In this document: positions 51,090 to 59,236 of the stretch, piece by piece
How positions within the stretch are numbered: position 1 is the first letter of the stretch
Layout: every line of letters begins with the position of its first letter
NCBI GenBank assembly: GCA_038211965.1
Contig: JBBQVB010000001.1
Location: 1-64,000 of the forward strand
Direction of reading: 5' to 3'
Length of the DNA: 64,000 nucleotides
Origin: Glacieibacterium sp038211965
GTDB lineage: Bacteria > Pseudomonadota > Alphaproteobacteria > Sphingomonadales > Sphingomonadaceae
Notes under the pieces: model-generated
What the model saw: the letters and a program-made list of their open reading frames with translations, nothing else
The model's database searches: none
Told to the model about the DNA's origin: nothing
Translations under genes and position numbers: made by a program

Positions 51090-53084
51090 TCAGCGTTTGA
51101 TCTCGAAGTTGATCCCCTTTTGCTGCCCCGAGCAGCCGATGCTGCGACCACCACCGAAGATCGGCTGATACCGCGAGGCGCGATAGACGTGCTCAGCGCT
51201 GTCGTCGAAGACCAGCGGCGGGCTCGCGAGCACGGTGCGAACCCCCGTTGGCTTGCCTTCGGCGTCAATGTCGAAGGCGACGCGAACGCTGCCCTCGAAT
51301 CCCCAGCGCAACGCCTCGCGCGGAAAATCATTCTCGCTGAAGCTGTTTCTCGTCGTCACCGGCGTCACGGCGACCGCCGAGCATTGCTCGGGGGACAGTC
51401 CGGTCGCCGCGACAAGGGCGTTGGCGGCGTCGAGGTTCCGGTCTGCGGCCTCGAGCGAGGCGAGCTGGAGCCGCGCCGCCTGACGCAGGAAATCGCCCTC
51501 GGGCAGCACCGCGACGGGCGTCGCGAGGACGCGGGCGTAGGCCTCCCGCATGCGAGCGTTATCGCGCGGCACCGCCGCCCAAGCGGCGAGGCGTGACGCC
51601 GCCTGCGCCGCGCTAAAGCTCTGTCCCTCGCCCTCGGCGTCGAAGCGCGCGAGCAGCGCCGCGAGCCGTTGAATGATGAGGTCGGCAGTCCGGGCATAGT
51701 TCAGCTTAGCCGGCATATCCGCCTGTAGCTGCTCGATACGCAGGTAGCCGGTCAGGTCGTGGGGCGCGCGCGCGGTCTCGGCGATGGCCAGCGCGTTCGA
51801 CAGCGCCTCGCTGCTCTCGCGCACCGATTGGGCGGGATTCGCCGCGATCCGCAGCAGCACCGGCAGCAGCTGTGGCGACGCGACGCCGAACGCCGCCTGC
51901 CGCCGCGCCAGTTCGGCCCGCAGCGCGGGCAGCGCGGTCGCGGACGCCGCAGGCAGCGGCGGCAGCGGCTCGGGGGCATGCGTCGCCAGCCATTCGACCG
52001 CCTTGGGTCCCAGGGTCTGGCGCGACACGCGGTTGTCGCGCCCGTCGACGCAGCGCAGTTCGAGACGCACCGCCTGCCGCCAGAACGCGTCTAGCTTGGC
52101 GACGCTGGCGGCGCTCCACGACCACTCGCGCACCGCGCGCGCCATCTCGACCGCGGCGCCCGCGCGCGTCGCGAAGATCGGCGTGACGCCGTTGACGCGC
52201 CCTTCCTTGTCGATCGAAAACTCGACGATCGCCATATCGTCCTTCGCCAGCGGTCCGGCGGGCGCGCACTGCGGCAGCGGCGTCTCGGCACCCAGCACGA
52301 AGCCCATCGAGCGCAGCGTGCCCGCGCCGCTGTAGGCGAGATATTTCCGCGCCGCATCGAGATCACCCGTCTGGAACGCGGCAATCGCCAAATCGCCGCG
52401 ATTGCGGACATCGGCAATCGACACTTTGCTGTTGTTCAGCGAGCGACCGTTGGTGAGCGCCTTGTCGAACCACGGCCGCGCGGCGGCGGGCTTGCCATCG
52501 TTGAGCTCGATGCGACCGCGCAGCGACAGCAGCTGGGCGTATTGCGCGCGCGCCGCCGGGGTGCCTGTCGGGGACATTGCCGCGAGCGCGGCATCGGCGG
52601 CGGCGCGCGCGGCGGGCGCGTCGCTGAACATCAGGACGCGCGCGAGGCCGATCCGCGCGGTCAGCCCCAGCGTATTGCCGGGGTCGACCGCGGTCAGCGC
52701 AGCGCGGTAGGCGCGCGCGGCGGTGTCGTAGTCGACCGCGAGCTCGGCGGCGAGGCCGAGGTCGAGCTGCGCCTCGGTCCAGCCCGCAGATTTCTCGGGC
52801 AGCGCGGCGAGTGCGGCGGTGAGCAGCGCGATTCCGGTTTCGGGCTCTGCGAGCGCGGTCGCCGCGCTGCCCATCCGCGCCCGCACCAGCGCCGCCTGCA
52901 CGCGCATCTTCGGGTTGGCGTCGAGGCGGGGCAGGATGGCGGCAAAGCCGGCGCGCGCTTCGGCCATGCGACCGGCGTCGAAGGCGGTCTGCGCGGCGGT
53001 GTATTGTTCCTGCAGTGTCGCCGCGCCTGCCGTGCCGCTCGCGAGCAACAGGCTCAGCGCAACCGCGACTGATCGAATCGACAT
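51090..53084 (-). CDS. secreted TPR-rich protein with two TonB-C-like domains
   Basis: A signal peptide (about 1-21) leads to helical TPR-like repeats (about 22-250, for example YTAAQTAFDAGRMAEARAGF). A first TonB C-terminal-like domain follows (about 275-345, MAIVEFSIDKEGRVNGVTPIF), then another helical region (375-550) and a second TonB-C-like domain (about 570-655, VRVAFDIDAEGKPTGVRTV). Unlike TonB it lacks a membrane anchor and Pro-rich linker, so it should be free in the periplasm. Its function is unknown. It shares direction with xerD but is separated from it by 66 bases. Confidence 0.75.
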   Translation of the reverse strand: MSIRSVAVALSLLLASGTAGAATLQEQYTAAQTAFDAGRMAEARAGFAAILPRLDANPKMRVQAALVRARMGSAATALAEPETGIALLTAALAALPEKSAGWTEAQLDLGLAAELAVDYDTAARAYRAALTAVDPGNTLGLTARIGLARVLMFSDAPAARAAADAALAAMSPTGTPAARAQYAQLLSLRGRIELNDGKPAAARPWFDKALTNGRSLNNSKVSIADVRNRGDLAIAAFQTGDLDAARKYLAYSGAGTLRSMGFVLGAETPLPQCAPAGPLAKDDMAIVEFSIDKEGRVNGVTPIFATRAGAAVEMARAVREWSWSAASVAKLDAFWRQAVRLELRCVDGRDNRVSRQTLGPKAVEWLATHAPEPLPPLPAASATALPALRAELARRQAAFGVASPQLLPVLLRIAANPAQSVRESSEALSNALAIAETARAPHDLTGYLRIEQLQADMPAKLNYARTADLIIQRLAALLARFDAEGEGQSFSAAQAASRLAAWAAVPRDNARMREAYARVLATPVAVLPEGDFLRQAARLQLASLEAADRNLDAANALVAATGLSPEQCSAVAVTPVTTRNSFSENDFPREALRWGFEGSVRVAFDIDAEGKPTGVRTVLASPPLVFDDSAEHVYRASRYQPIFGGGRSIGCSGQQKGINFEIKR

Positions 53085-53150
53085 GGTGGCTCCCCGGGTT
53101 TGGCGGGACTTTACAACGCTCTGCGGCGGCGGGAAACCGCCATTCAGGCT

Positions 53151-54056
53151 TCACTGGCCGCCAACACCATCCCCCAAAGGGTGTTTCGCGTTGACCAGCT
53201 CGACCAGCGCCTTGGTCTGGACGTGGGTGTAGATCTGCGTCGTCGCGATGTCGGCGTGACCCAACAAGGTTTGCAGCGTGCGCAGGTCGGCGCCGCCTTC
53301 GAGGAGGTGGGTGGCAAACGCGTGACGCAGGACGTGCGGGCTGAGGCGCGCGGGCGGGATGCCGGCGTCGGCCGCGAGCGCCTTGATCAGCTGGAACAGC
53401 CGGACGCGCGACAGATGCCCGGTACCGCTGGGGAACAGGTAGCGCGCGTCCTTGGGCACATGCGCGGCATGAGCGGTTACGGCGGCCTCGGCGGCGGCAC
53501 CGATGGGGACAAGGCGCTGCGTGCCGCCCTTGCCGGTCAGGATAGCGTGACCGCGCCCCGGCTGAACGGCGTGGCGCGGCAGGCCGACGAGCTCGGTGGC
53601 GCGCAGCCCCGCGCCGTAGAGCAGCTCGACGAGCGCGGCGAGGCGCAGCGTGGCGGGCGTCGGGTCCGCCGCCAGTTTCTCGGCGAGCACCGCGAACAGC
53701 CGCGCGACATCGCCCTCTGCAAGGCTCTTGGGCAAGGGGCGCGCAGGGGCTGGGGCATCGACGCCGTCGGCGGGGTTGTCGGCGCGGTGCCCCTCGGCGG
53801 CGAGGAAGGCGTAGAAACGCCGCAGTGCCGAGCCCTTGCGCGCCACCGTCGCGCGCGCGAGGTCGCCCCAGCCCGCGAACAGCCGCGCGAGGTCGTTCGG
53901 GGACGCGGTCGCCAATCCGCCGCTCAAGGCCTCGCTCGCCAGCCGCAGGTCGCGCCCATAGGCGAGAATGGTGTTGCGCGCCGCGCCCTGCTCGGCGGCG
54001 AGCATGTCGAGGTAAAGTGCGATGGCGCGGGGGTCGGGGAGGGGGGTACTGCTCAC
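53151..54056 (-). CDS. xerD: tyrosine recombinase XerD
   Basis: XerD, with XerC, resolves chromosome dimers at dif during division. The 301-residue protein has an N-terminal SAM-like DNA-binding domain and the catalytic domain with Arg in GAGLRATELVGL, Lys in LTGKGGTQR, the HVLRHAFATHLLEGGADL box, LLGHADIATTQIYTHV and the Tyr nucleophile within it. I chose GTG at 54056 since the preceding frame is Arg-rich noise. It sits near aroK/aroB but on the other strand, as in many sphingomonads. Confidence 0.93.
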   Translation of the reverse strand: MSSTPLPDPRAIALYLDMLAAEQGAARNTILAYGRDLRLASEALSGGLATASPNDLARLFAGWGDLARATVARKGSALRRFYAFLAAEGHRADNPADGVDAPAPARPLPKSLAEGDVARLFAVLAEKLAADPTPATLRLAALVELLYGAGLRATELVGLPRHAVQPGRGHAILTGKGGTQRLVPIGAAAEAAVTAHAAHVPKDARYLFPSGTGHLSRVRLFQLIKALAADAGIPPARLSPHVLRHAFATHLLEGGADLRTLQTLLGHADIATTQIYTHVQTKALVELVNAKHPLGDGVGGQ

Positions 54057-54105
54057 CGAAACGGTACAGAATGTTCCACGTGGAACACTACAAGGGTTAT
54101 CTCGG

Positions 54106-55917
54106 TCACCCCCGCGTCGCCGCTTCGGCGACGAGCAGCCGTGCTTCGGCAACACGTCCGGTGGCCATGTACGCCGCGACGATCGCGCCGAAATGCGCGG
54201 GTGGGACGGCGATCCAGTCGCATTGCAGCGCCGTCGCCGCGAGCACTGCGACCTCGCCGCCGCGTCCCGCCGCCGCCGCCGCGCGGATTGCCGCCGTCCA
54301 GCTGTTCGCCGCGGGCGTCAGCGCGAGATCGGTGCGCAGCCCGTCCCAATCGGCGCCGCGCGCGACGCCGAGGCCGCCGAGGCCCGCGAGCAGCAGCCGC
54401 ACGCGGTGCTCGCTGCGCTCGACGCGCCGCCATGCGGTGAACTGCGCCGGATCGACCGCGACCGCGCCGCTGCTCGCGAGCAGCGCCCAGGTGCGCGCGC
54501 GCGCCGCGTCGTCGTTGTCTGCCACCACCGGCCACCAGCGCGCCGCCTCGCGCGTCAGACCCGCGCTGAGCAGCGCCGCGACGAGCGTCGGGGCCTCGCT
54601 GGCATAGGCGCGGTCGGGCGCGATGCGCGCGGCGGGCAGCGCGGCCTCGATCAGCGCGGCATAGCGCAGGCGCGGATCGTCGGAGCCGCGTGCCTGGAGG
54701 ATATCGCGGATCGCGGCGAGGCGTGCGCTGGCGCGGGTCGCGGTGAAGGCGGTGGTCAGCGGCGCGGCGGGCGACGCGGCAAGCGCATCGCCGTCGAGGC
54801 CGACCGCCGCCGCCCCGATCGTCGAGACCATCTCCTGCGCCGATGCGATGCCGAGCGCGGCGGCAGGCATCAACGCCGCCAGCCGCGCGGTCGCGCCGAT
54901 CCCCGGCGCGCGCAGCACCCAGCCGCTCGCCGCGACGCCCAGCCCCGCCAGCCGCGCGTCGGGCACCCTGACCCCCGCCGCAACCGCGATACCGAAGCGG
55001 TACGGCGTCAGGCGCGGGGCCTCGTCCCAGTCGATGTTGGCGGCGCGGCCTGCGCCCCCCGAGACGGTGGCGACGCGCTCGGCGAGCTGGACGTCGAACG
55101 GATCGACGCTATCGCCGTCGCGCAAGCGGTCGAAGACGCCCGCCGAAGTCAGGTCGTCGCCCGTCATCGCGCCGCACATTGCGGTCGCGAGCTTCCACAG
55201 TGGGTCGGCGGACACCGCGACGGCGTTGGGCGCGAGCGGGCACAGGCCGGCCAGGTCGGCGGCGGCGAGGTGGACCTGCCCGCTGGCGCGGTACAGCGCC
55301 GGGGTGAAGCGGTCGACGGGCACCGCGTCGACCAGCGCCACCGCGCCGTCGGCCTCGCCCATGCGCAACAACAGCCGCGCGCGCGCCGCGATCCAGTCGG
55401 CGGGCGCAAGGCCGCGTGGGGCGGCGCTCTGGCTGAGGAGCGCGCGGCGCAGCACGATATGCGCCCAGCGCGACGCCAGCGGGGTGCGGAGGCGCTCGGC
55501 GAGACCGGCGACGAAGCGCCCGTCGGAGCCGGCGAAGATGCCGGGTCCATAGCCGCCCATCGCGGGGGTCAACGGCCCGGCGATGTCGATCGCCGCGCCG
55601 GTCGCGGCGGGCAGGTCGAAGGGGTCGATGGCGGCGCCGGCGTCGGTCGGCGCACCGGGCGTGCCCGGCGGCGGGGTCGTGCCCGGGGCGGGCGGCGGCG
55701 CGACGTACGGCGGCGGCGCGACGGTCACCGGGGCCGCATCGGGGCCGAAGCCTTCGGGCAGGATCGAGCGCGGCGCGCTCTGTGCGACGGGCGGCGGCGT
55801 GGCGGGCGGTGCGGCAGCGGGCTGCGGTTGCTGCCCGGTGACGGGCCACGCCGCCACGAGGGCGACCGCTGCCGTCAGCAGCGCGGCGGCACCGGCGTCA
55901 CGATACCGACGGGCCAT
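54106..55917 (-). CDS. hypothetical Ala-rich exported protein
   Basis: This is a 603-residue protein with no recognised family. A hydrophobic segment at about 9-27 looks like a signal peptide or anchor. About 80 residues of Pro/Ala-rich linker follow (PPPYVAPPPAPGTTPPPG), then a 480-residue helical, Ala-rich body with a repeat-like look suggesting alpha-solenoid/TPR architecture. It overlaps the 48-codon membrane-protein gene by 20 bases and is probably coupled to it. The ATG at 55917 places three basic residues before the hydrophobic segment. Confidence 0.65.
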   Translation of the reverse strand: MARRYRDAGAAALLTAAVALVAAWPVTGQQPQPAAAPPATPPPVAQSAPRSILPEGFGPDAAPVTVAPPPYVAPPPAPGTTPPPGTPGAPTDAGAAIDPFDLPAATGAAIDIAGPLTPAMGGYGPGIFAGSDGRFVAGLAERLRTPLASRWAHIVLRRALLSQSAAPRGLAPADWIAARARLLLRMGEADGAVALVDAVPVDRFTPALYRASGQVHLAAADLAGLCPLAPNAVAVSADPLWKLATAMCGAMTGDDLTSAGVFDRLRDGDSVDPFDVQLAERVATVSGGAGRAANIDWDEAPRLTPYRFGIAVAAGVRVPDARLAGLGVAASGWVLRAPGIGATARLAALMPAAALGIASAQEMVSTIGAAAVGLDGDALAASPAAPLTTAFTATRASARLAAIRDILQARGSDDPRLRYAALIEAALPAARIAPDRAYASEAPTLVAALLSAGLTREAARWWPVVADNDDAARARTWALLASSGAVAVDPAQFTAWRRVERSEHRVRLLLAGLGGLGVARGADWDGLRTDLALTPAANSWTAAIRAAAAAGRGGEVAVLAATALQCDWIAVPPAHFGAIVAAYMATGRVAEARLLVAEAATRG

Positions 55918-56044
55918 CCGGCAGCACCTTCTCGACATGCGACTGCGGCGGATCGAGGTCGATGTTGGCGAGCAGGATCATGCCGCCGACGACCAGCAGG
56001 ATGATGACGATGAAAATCCAGAACCCTGCACTGCGCATCGTCAT
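55898..56044 (-). CDS. 48-residue single-helix membrane protein
   Basis: The frame MTMRSAGFWIFIVIILLV continues through one strongly hydrophobic helix (about 8-26) and then a polar segment IDLDPPQSHVEKVLPDG. The strong hydrophobic pattern, the conserved-looking PPQSHVEKVLP tail and the 20-base overlap with the following gene argue that it is real. It is divergent from aroK, with a 73-base gap. Its role is unknown; it may be an assembly partner of the downstream exported protein. Confidence 0.6.
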   Translation of the reverse strand: MTMRSAGFWIFIVIILLVVGGMILLANIDLDPPQSHVEKVLPDGPSVS

Positions 56045-56117
56045 CCCATCGCCTGAGGCTCACGTCGCCGCGCCGCGCTGTTGGCGGCCCGTCCGCGCGG
56101 TGTATAGCGCGGGTGTC

Positions 56118-56762
56118 ATGAAGTGCGACGATAAAATGGTCCCGGCCGAGACGGTGCCGTCCCCGCCGCCACGGCGCGCCCGCGGCGGTGACGGACGTGC
56201 AGGCGCGCGCGCGGGCGGGCGCACGATCGTCCTCGTTGGCCTGATGGGGGTCGGCAAGTCGACCGTCGGGCGACGCCTCGCGGCGCGCCTCGGCCTGAAA
56301 TTCGTCGATGCCGATGCCGAGATCGAGCGGGCCAGCGGCCTTAGTATCGCCGAAATCTTCGAGCGCTACGGCGAAGCGCATTTCCGCGACGGCGAGCGAC
56401 GCGTCATCGCGCGGCTGATCGACGGTGCGCCGAAGGTGCTGGCGACCGGCGGTGGGGCGTTTATCGACGGCGCGACACGCGCGCTGATCCTCGAACGCGC
56501 TGTCGCGGTGTGGCTCGACGCCGATCTGCAGACGCTCGTCGACCGCGTGGCGCGACGGGACACGCGGCCGCTGCTCAACGGGCGCGACCCGGCGGCGGTG
56601 CTCGCCGACCTCGCGGCGGTGCGCAATCCGATCTATGCCGAGGCACCGATCCACATCTCGTCGAAGCCGTCGCCGCACGAAGTGACGGTCAGCGCGATTC
56701 TCACCGCGCTGGCGCGGCACGACGACAACGCTGCGCGGCGCGATTCCGAGGCGGCGGCATGA
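56118..56762 (+). CDS. aroK: shikimate kinase
   Basis: AroK phosphorylates shikimate at the 3-OH in aromatic amino-acid synthesis. After an Arg/Gly/Pro-rich leader of about 35 residues, the core starts with the Walker A strand IVLVGLMGVGKSTVGRRLA. It continues with FVDADAEIERASGLSIAEIF, FRDGERRVI, LATGGGAF and the lid RDTRPLL. The stop overlaps the aroB start as ATGA, the standard aroKB pair. Confidence 0.95.
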   Translation: MKCDDKMVPAETVPSPPPRRARGGDGRAGARAGGRTIVLVGLMGVGKSTVGRRLAARLGLKFVDADAEIERASGLSIAEIFERYGEAHFRDGERRVIARLIDGAPKVLATGGGAFIDGATRALILERAVAVWLDADLQTLVDRVARRDTRPLLNGRDPAAVLADLAAVRNPIYAEAPIHISSKPSPHEVTVSAILTALARHDDNAARRDSEAAA

Positions 56763-57865
56763 TCGTCGTCGATGTGACGCTCGGCAGCCGGTCATACCCG
56801 ATCCACATCGGTGCCGGCCTGATCGCCGGGGTGGGGGCGATGGTCCGCCCGCTGACCGGCAATGCCCGCGTCGCGGTGGTCAGCGACGCGACCGTCGCGC
56901 CGCTATATCTCGATGCGCTGCGGACAAGTTTCGCCGCCGCCGGACTGACGCTCGTCGAGATTGTCGTGCCGTCGGGAGAGACGAGCAAGGACTGGGCGAC
57001 CCTCGAACACGTCGTCGAGACCCTGCTGGCCTTGGGTGTCGAGCGCGGCGACGCGGTGGTGGCGCTCGGCGGCGGCGTCGTCGGCGACCTGACAGGCTTC
57101 GCCTGCGCGATCCTGCGCCGGGGTTGCCGCTTCGTGCAGGTGCCGACGACGCTGCTCGCGCAGGTCGACAGCGCGGTTGGCGGCAAGACGGCGATCAACG
57201 CGCGCGCCGGCAAGAACCTCATCGGCGCGTTTCACCAGCCGAGCCTCGTCGTCATCGATCCGCAGGTGCTCGCGACGCTGCCCGACCGCGAGCTGCGCGC
57301 CGGTTACGCCGAAGTCGTCAAATACGGGCTGATCGGCGACGCGGCATTCTTCGACTGGTGCGAGGCGAACGTCGCGGCACTGCTGGCGCGTGATCCTGCG
57401 ATCCTCACGCAGGCGATCGCGGCAAGTTGCCGTGCCAAGGCGGCGACCGTCGCCGCCGACGAGCACGAGACGAGCGGGGTGCGCGCGCTACTCAACCTCG
57501 GCCATACTTTCGGCCACGCCCTCGAAGCCGAAGCGGGATTCTCCGATCGGCTGCTGCACGGCGAAGCGGTCGCCATCGGCATGGCGCTGGCGTTCGGCTT
57601 TTCCGTCGAGCGGGGCCTGTGCAGCGCTGCCGATGCGGTGCGTGTGCGCGCGCACCTCGAGGCGGCGGGGCTGCCGGTCGACCCGCGCGCTGCGGGGGCA
57701 ACGGACGCCGCGCCGCTGGTGCTCCATATGCGGCAGGACAAGAAGATGGCGGCGGGCGCACTGTCGTTCATCCTCGCGCGCGGCATCGGGCAGGCGTTCG
57801 TCGCCAAGAATATCGACCTCGGCCTCGTCGAAACGTTTCTCGACCGCGCTCTTAACCCTAACTGA
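56759..57865 (+). CDS. aroB: 3-dehydroquinate synthase
   Basis: AroB converts DAHP to 3-dehydroquinate using NAD+ and zinc. The 368-residue protein has VALGGGVVGDLTGFACAIL, VPTTLLAQVDSAVGGKTAIN, KNLIGAFHQP and the metal ligands in YAEVVKYGLIGD, LNLGHTFGHALE and LLHGEAVAIGM. The length is normal. It is coupled to aroK. Confidence 0.96.
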   Translation: MIVVDVTLGSRSYPIHIGAGLIAGVGAMVRPLTGNARVAVVSDATVAPLYLDALRTSFAAAGLTLVEIVVPSGETSKDWATLEHVVETLLALGVERGDAVVALGGGVVGDLTGFACAILRRGCRFVQVPTTLLAQVDSAVGGKTAINARAGKNLIGAFHQPSLVVIDPQVLATLPDRELRAGYAEVVKYGLIGDAAFFDWCEANVAALLARDPAILTQAIAASCRAKAATVAADEHETSGVRALLNLGHTFGHALEAEAGFSDRLLHGEAVAIGMALAFGFSVERGLCSAADAVRVRAHLEAAGLPVDPRAAGATDAAPLVLHMRQDKKMAAGALSFILARGIGQAFVAKNIDLGLVETFLDRALNPN

Positions 57866-57935
57866 AGCCTGAATCTGCGAAGCTTTCCACGTCGGCGGTC
57901 GTCAACGACTCGGGTGCCGCGGCGGGAGTAGCGTG

Positions 57936-58421
57936 ATGCGTAGGTTGAGTTTGGGGTTTGCAGTGGCCGTTTTCGCGATGGCGGGGGTCGGGGCGAGCGC
58001 CGGACGGGCGGGCGTCGTCTGCCGGTCGAACGCCATTGCCGGTTTCGAGGTCGAGGCCCGCGCCGCGCATGTCGCCCTCGCCGCCGCGACTAGCGATTCG
58101 CAGGGAATCGAGGTCTTCGTCGCGCACACGCCGTTCGGCTATTATTACGAATCGAACTATGTCGCGCCGGGCGCCAGATATCCGGCGAAAATCTACACCG
58201 CTGCGCCGCTGACGCTGCGGGCACTGGTCGAGAACCTGCTGTTCACGTCGCGCGCCGCTGCCGATGCGGGGCGCGCGCGGACCGATGCCGTGGCGGGGCA
58301 GGTCGTCGTTTATCTCGACGCCGCGCTCTATGATGCGCGCGAGCCGACGGGCCTCGACGACGCGACGGTGGTCCGGCGCGTCACGCCGGCGTTGCCCGTC
58401 GTTGCCAGCGCGGCACCCTGA
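57936..58421 (+). CDS. secreted hypothetical protein
   Basis: This 161-residue protein has a clear signal peptide (about 1-22, ending ASA) and a mature part with FEVEARAAHVALAAATSDS, a Tyr-rich patch FGYYYESNYVAPG and a C-terminal region rich in Val and Asp. There is no catalytic motif or known domain. It starts about 70 bases after aroB, 94 bases before the cytochrome gene. GTG at 57933 is an alternative start. Confidence 0.6.
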   Translation: MRRLSLGFAVAVFAMAGVGASAGRAGVVCRSNAIAGFEVEARAAHVALAAATSDSQGIEVFVAHTPFGYYYESNYVAPGARYPAKIYTAAPLTLRALVENLLFTSRAAADAGRARTDAVAGQVVVYLDAALYDAREPTGLDDATVVRRVTPALPVVASAAP

Positions 58422-58515
58422 CGCTGCGCCGTTTCGTCCCGGTTCAGGAACATTGCGGCACTATCCCGATTGTGTAATGTCCGGCGGCGCTTGTTTACCG
58501 CCTTGGGGAGAGACG

Positions 58516-58938
58516 ATGACCGATTTCCGACTTGCTGCTGCCGCTGTTGCCCTGATCGCCGCGGGACTTACCGTTCCGGCCGTCGCCGCACCCGGGCCGA
58601 CGCCTGCTAACGCCGCCGCCTATGCCAAGCTGAAGGGCATCGCCGCCAACGGTGCCAAGGTCTTCGTTCAGTGCAAGACCTGCCACGTCACGACCGCCGG
58701 CGTGAACCGCATCGGGCCGTCGCTCCACGCCGTCGTCGGGCGCAAGTCGGGGTCGATCCCCAACTTCAATTATTCGGCGGCGAACAAGAACAGCGGCATC
58801 GTCTGGACCGAGGCCGAGCTCTTCCAGTATCTCGAATCGCCCAAGGCGACGATTCCGGGCACGAAGATGACCTTTGCGGGCCTCAAGAAGCCGCAGGACC
58901 GCGCGGATGTCATCGCTTATCTGAAGACGCAGGGCTGA
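58516..58938 (+). CDS. periplasmic class I cytochrome c (c2/c552 type)
   Basis: A signal peptide (about 1-25, ending VAA) precedes a small single-heme cytochrome. It has the heme motif CKTCH, then GPSLHAVVGRKSGSIPNFNYS and the axial Met in IPGTKMTFAG, followed by RADVIAYLKTQG. This is the plan of mitochondrial-type cytochrome c2, which carries electrons from the bc1 complex to the reaction-centre cytochrome in phototrophs and to oxidases in respiration. GGGGAGAG precedes the ATG. It is convergent with the bchG-bchP operon, so a link with photosynthesis is plausible but not proven. Confidence 0.9.
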   Translation: MTDFRLAAAAVALIAAGLTVPAVAAPGPTPANAAAYAKLKGIAANGAKVFVQCKTCHVTTAGVNRIGPSLHAVVGRKSGSIPNFNYSAANKNSGIVWTEAELFQYLESPKATIPGTKMTFAGLKKPQDRADVIAYLKTQG

Positions 58939-58940
58939 AT

Positions 58941-58981
58941 TCTCTCCCCTCCCCTCCCGCTCAGCAGCGAGAGGGGAGGGA
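58941..58981. terminator. bidirectional terminator hairpin between cytochrome c gene and bchP operon
   Basis: CTCCCCTC at 58944-58951 pairs with GAGGGGAG at 58971-58978, extended by TCT/GGA with one wobble. The loop contains GCTCAGCAGCG. It lies in the 52-base gap between convergent genes and resembles the hairpins at 27721 and 37285. Confidence 0.55.
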
Positions 58982-58990
58982 GCAGAAGGG

Positions 58991-59236
58991 CTAGTTTTTC
59001 GCCAGCCGCCGCCGCAGATCGAACAGATGCGCTGGAAACGATAGCGCCAGCCACAGCGCGACGACCGGCCATTCCGCTCCGGTCAGCGCCGCGCGGAGGC
59101 CGATCAGGATCAGCGCCCCCGGCACCAGCGCGGCGATGATATCACGTCGCCCGCGCGACCACAGCCAACCCGCCTCGACCGCCAGCACGGCCAGCACCAC
59201 GTCGACCGCATGGCCGCTGGCAAAGAACCGGTCCAT
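58991..59236 (-). CDS. small membrane protein coupled to bchP
   Basis: This 81-residue protein has hydrophobic segments at about 9-25, 33-51 and 56-71, then a basic end LFDLRRRLAKN. Its ATG overlaps the bchP stop (TGATG). In Rhodobacter the gene after bchP is idi; here a membrane protein with no similarity to Idi takes that place. The layout suggests a role in assembly or pigment delivery, but this is an inference from position only. Confidence 0.7.
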   Translation of the reverse strand: MDRFFASGHAVDVVLAVLAVEAGWLWSRGRRDIIAALVPGALILIGLRAALTGAEWPVVALWLALSFPAHLFDLRRRLAKN

